From NCBI RefSeq assembly GCF_900106645.1, contig NZ_FNMV01000012.1, positions 83,078 to 147,077 on the forward strand: a stretch of 64,000 nt of DNA, given 5' to 3'. The notes under the pieces were generated by a model, which was not told the origin of the DNA, did not search any database, and saw nothing but the letters and a program-made list of their open reading frames with translations. The stretch comes from Flavobacterium degerlachei. Its GTDB lineage: Bacteria > Bacteroidota > Bacteroidia > Flavobacteriales > Flavobacteriaceae. Of the stretch, positions 62,112 to 64,000 are shown piece after piece. Made by a program: the position numbers and the translations under genes. Every line of letters starts with the position of its first letter. The first letter of the stretch is position 1.

Positions 62112-64000
62112 ATGTATAAAACTACTTTAAAAATTAACAATGTAAGGGAAATATTACTTTTATTTGTTTTTCTTATATTTTCGCTAAAATCATATTCGCA
62201 AACACCTAAATTTACAACTCCAACATTAAAATCAGGAATTGACAAGCAAGTTGGAGCAAAGTACCTCTATCCCATAGTCACTGTCATTGATGGAACAAAC
62301 GTTGATGCTATCGTTACGGTAGTTGCTATTAGTAACGCTTCAATATTTGAAATAGATAATCCAACAAACGGAGGTTTAATTGATCGATTTCAGCCTGTTG
62401 TAAATACTTCAAGCAGTAATGGGTATGTTGAATTTCAGTTTAGTTTTTATAAAAGTGGAACTTATGGTACCGCTCAAGAATTAAAAATTAATTTGAACTC
62501 ATTTACGATAGAAGCACTAGATCTTGATGGAAATGAATTTTTTGATGTTGCTAGACCTAATAACGAAAGTTTCACATTAGAAAATAATAGTTATATAACG
62601 GTTTCTACTACTAATGATTCTTATACTAGATTTCAAGGTCCTAGTAATTCTGTTGATCCTATAAGGATTACAAATACACGATATATTGTTGCGGTAAACT
62701 TCGGGACTCTTAGCGCTATAAATTTTAGACTTGGAAATAGTGGAAGATCAAGTAATAGACAAAGTTCTATTAGTTTTGGTGAGGTGACATTTGTTGTTCC
62801 TAAAAACCCGATAGCAAATGATGATTCTAGTTTATGCAAGCCTTATGGAATGGTATCATTAGATGTAGCAAATAATGATACTGACTCAAATCAAAATATT
62901 GATAAATCTACAGTAGATTTAAATCTATCAGCAACGTCAACTGGAATTCAAAATTCCTTAATTGTAGTAGGTGAAGGGACTTGGTCCGTTAACTCAACAG
63001 GAATAGTGACTTTTGTGCCATTAGCGACTTTTAAATCTAATCCAACTCCAATATTCTATAAAATAAATGACCTAACTAATTTAACATCAAATCAAGCAAA
63101 AATAACGATAACCTATAGTCCTGCTGCTCCAACTGTAAGTGTTGTTAATAACTGTAATGGTACTTCAACTTTAACTGCATCAAATTATACAGGAAGTTTA
63201 TTATGGAGTAACAATGCCACTACTGCTTCAATAACTGTTAGTACTGCGGGGACCTATACCGTGACACAAACTGTAAATGGTTGCACTAGTTCAAATGGCT
63301 CAGGCGTTGCGGCACCAAAAACGACTCCTGCGGCACCAACAGCTAGCGCAACAGCGCAGCCTACTTGTGCGGTAGCAACAGGAACCGTTACAATATCTGC
63401 GCCAATAGGAGCTGACTTTCAATATAATGTTGATGGTGGAACTTACCAAAGTTCGGTAACTTTTTCAGGATTAACAGCGGGATCACATGCCTTTACAACA
63501 AGACGTATTTCAGATAACACTTGTGTATCGTCGGCAACTTCAATAACAATCAACGCACGACCAACAGCTCCTGCGGCACCAACAGCTAGCGCAACAACGC
63601 AGCCTACTTGTGCAGTAGCAACAGGAACCGTTACAATATCTGCGCCAATAGGAGCTGACTTTCAATATAATGTTGATGGTGGAACTTACCAAAGTTCGGC
63701 AACTTTTTCAGGATTAACAGCGGGATCACATGCCTTTACAACAAGACGTATTTCAGATAACACTTGTGTATCCTCGGCAACTTCAATAACAATCAACGCA
63801 CGACCAACAGCTCCTGCGGCACCAACAGCTAGCGCAACAACGCAGCCTACTTGCGCAGTAGCAACAGGAACCGTTACAATATCTGCGCCAACAGGAGCGG
63901 ACTTCCAATATAATGTTGATGGTGGAACTTACCAAAGTTCGGTAACTTTTTCAGGATTAACAGCGGGATCACATGCCTTTACAACAAGACGTATTTCAGA
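62112..64000 (+). CDS. Large exported repeat protein (adhesin-like), truncated by the window end
   Basis: An open frame from ATG 62112 to the window end (629 codons visible). Signal peptide is in the first ~35 residues, ending YSQ. An N-terminal domain of about 330 residues includes FGEVTFVVPKNPIANDDSS and the SLDVANNDTDSN segment; an Ig-like domain follows (SVVNNCNGTSTLTASNYTG). From 63327, 81-residue repeats each carry PTCAVATGTVTISAP and NTCVSS cysteines. Repeats are richer in G+C than the flanks. It is probably a T9SS-secreted gliding or adhesion protein; no sorting domain is visible in the window. Confidence 0.85.
   Translation, partial: MYKTTLKINNVREILLLFVFLIFSLKSYSQTPKFTTPTLKSGIDKQVGAKYLYPIVTVIDGTNVDAIVTVVAISNASIFEIDNPTNGGLIDRFQPVVNTSSSNGYVEFQFSFYKSGTYGTAQELKINLNSFTIEALDLDGNEFFDVARPNNESFTLENNSYITVSTTNDSYTRFQGPSNSVDPIRITNTRYIVAVNFGTLSAINFRLGNSGRSSNRQSSISFGEVTFVVPKNPIANDDSSLCKPYGMVSLDVANNDTDSNQNIDKSTVDLNLSATSTGIQNSLIVVGEGTWSVNSTGIVTFVPLATFKSNPTPIFYKINDLTNLTSNQAKITITYSPAAPTVSVVNNCNGTSTLTASNYTGSLLWSNNATTASITVSTAGTYTVTQTVNGCTSSNGSGVAAPKTTPAAPTASATAQPTCAVATGTVTISAPIGADFQYNVDGGTYQSSVTFSGLTAGSHAFTTRRISDNTCVSSATSITINARPTAPAAPTASATTQPTCAVATGTVTISAPIGADFQYNVDGGTYQSSATFSGLTAGSHAFTTRRISDNTCVSSATSITINARPTAPAAPTASATTQPTCAVATGTVTISAPTGADFQYNVDGGTYQSSVTFSGLTAGSHAFTTRRIS
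63327..64000 (+). repeat. 243-bp tandem repeats in the adhesin gene
   Basis: Units start at 63327, 63570 and 63813 (243-bp spacing; third unit cut by the window end). Units 1 and 2 differ at only about four bases, so recent duplication or gene conversion is likely. Each unit encodes 81 residues with two cysteines. Confidence 0.92.

Noticed and set aside
62633..62839. Minus-strand ORF of 68 residues
   Set aside because: It lies fully inside the open adhesin frame on the plus strand and has no supporting motif.
63327..64000. CRISPR array or phage tail repeats
   Set aside because: Units are 243 bp, in frame and coding without spacers; they are protein tandem repeats.

Overview
The window is an AT-rich chromosomal segment of a member of the Bacteroidota, almost certainly Flavobacterium or a close relative. 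The evidence is the gene content (type IX secretion C-terminal sorting domain, DUF3098, DUF4271 and DUF4296 proteins, TonB-dependent receptor with a carboxypeptidase-like plug extension), the ftsX-DUF3098-uppP-truB order, AT-rich starts without clear Shine-Dalgarno sequences, and promoters of the TANNTTTG (-7) class. I found no rRNA, tRNA, CRISPR, insertion sequence or prophage.

Layout. 0.2-12 kb: housekeeping genes (queD, lpxH-like, MFS exporter, recJ, rsmI-hopJ family, an acidic Bacteroidota protein, tdk, rpoN, asnS, a SpoU methyltransferase). 12-25 kb: envelope and metabolic genes (TlpA-like lipoprotein, GH63-type glycosidase, MscS channel, RND/MMPL exporter, CPA2 antiporter, frr-pyrH, patatin). 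25.3-26.5 kb: a 1.2 kb gap holding two diverged copies, exactly 600 bp apart, of an unannotated 25-residue ORF. 26.5-41.7 kb: ftsX-DUF3098-uppP-truB, leuS with an unusual insertion, a zinc metallopeptidase, an Lrp regulator, hemD-DUF4271, a mannosyltransferase-pyrC-DUF4296 operon, tyrS and a LuxE-like protein.

41.8-60.4 kb is a phosphate-acquisition region. It holds a T9SS mini-protein, a surface beta-helix-type lipoprotein, a TonB-dependent receptor, a PhoB/PhoR-type two-component system, a phosphate porin, pstS, pstCAB-phoU and a PiT transporter with a PhoU-like tail. A bicarbonate-type SulP transporter/carbonic anhydrase pair with a divergent TetR regulator sits inside it. The main observation is a shared cis element. 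Heptamers resembling TAACATT, repeated with an 11-bp period, precede the TonB receptor, the beta-helix lipoprotein, the porin, pstS and pstC. At the porin, pstS and the TonB receptor the array ends exactly 7 bp before a -7 box. This looks like the flavobacterial Pho box and ties the outer-membrane genes to the pst system. In the inferred pathway phosphate or a phosphorylated compound crosses the outer membrane through the TonB receptor or porin, is captured by PstS, imported by PstCAB and sensed through PhoU/PhoR/PhoB.

60.5-64 kb: a MurG-like glycosyltransferase and the 5' part of a large secreted repeat protein with near-identical 243-bp (81-residue) tandem repeats that runs off the window end.
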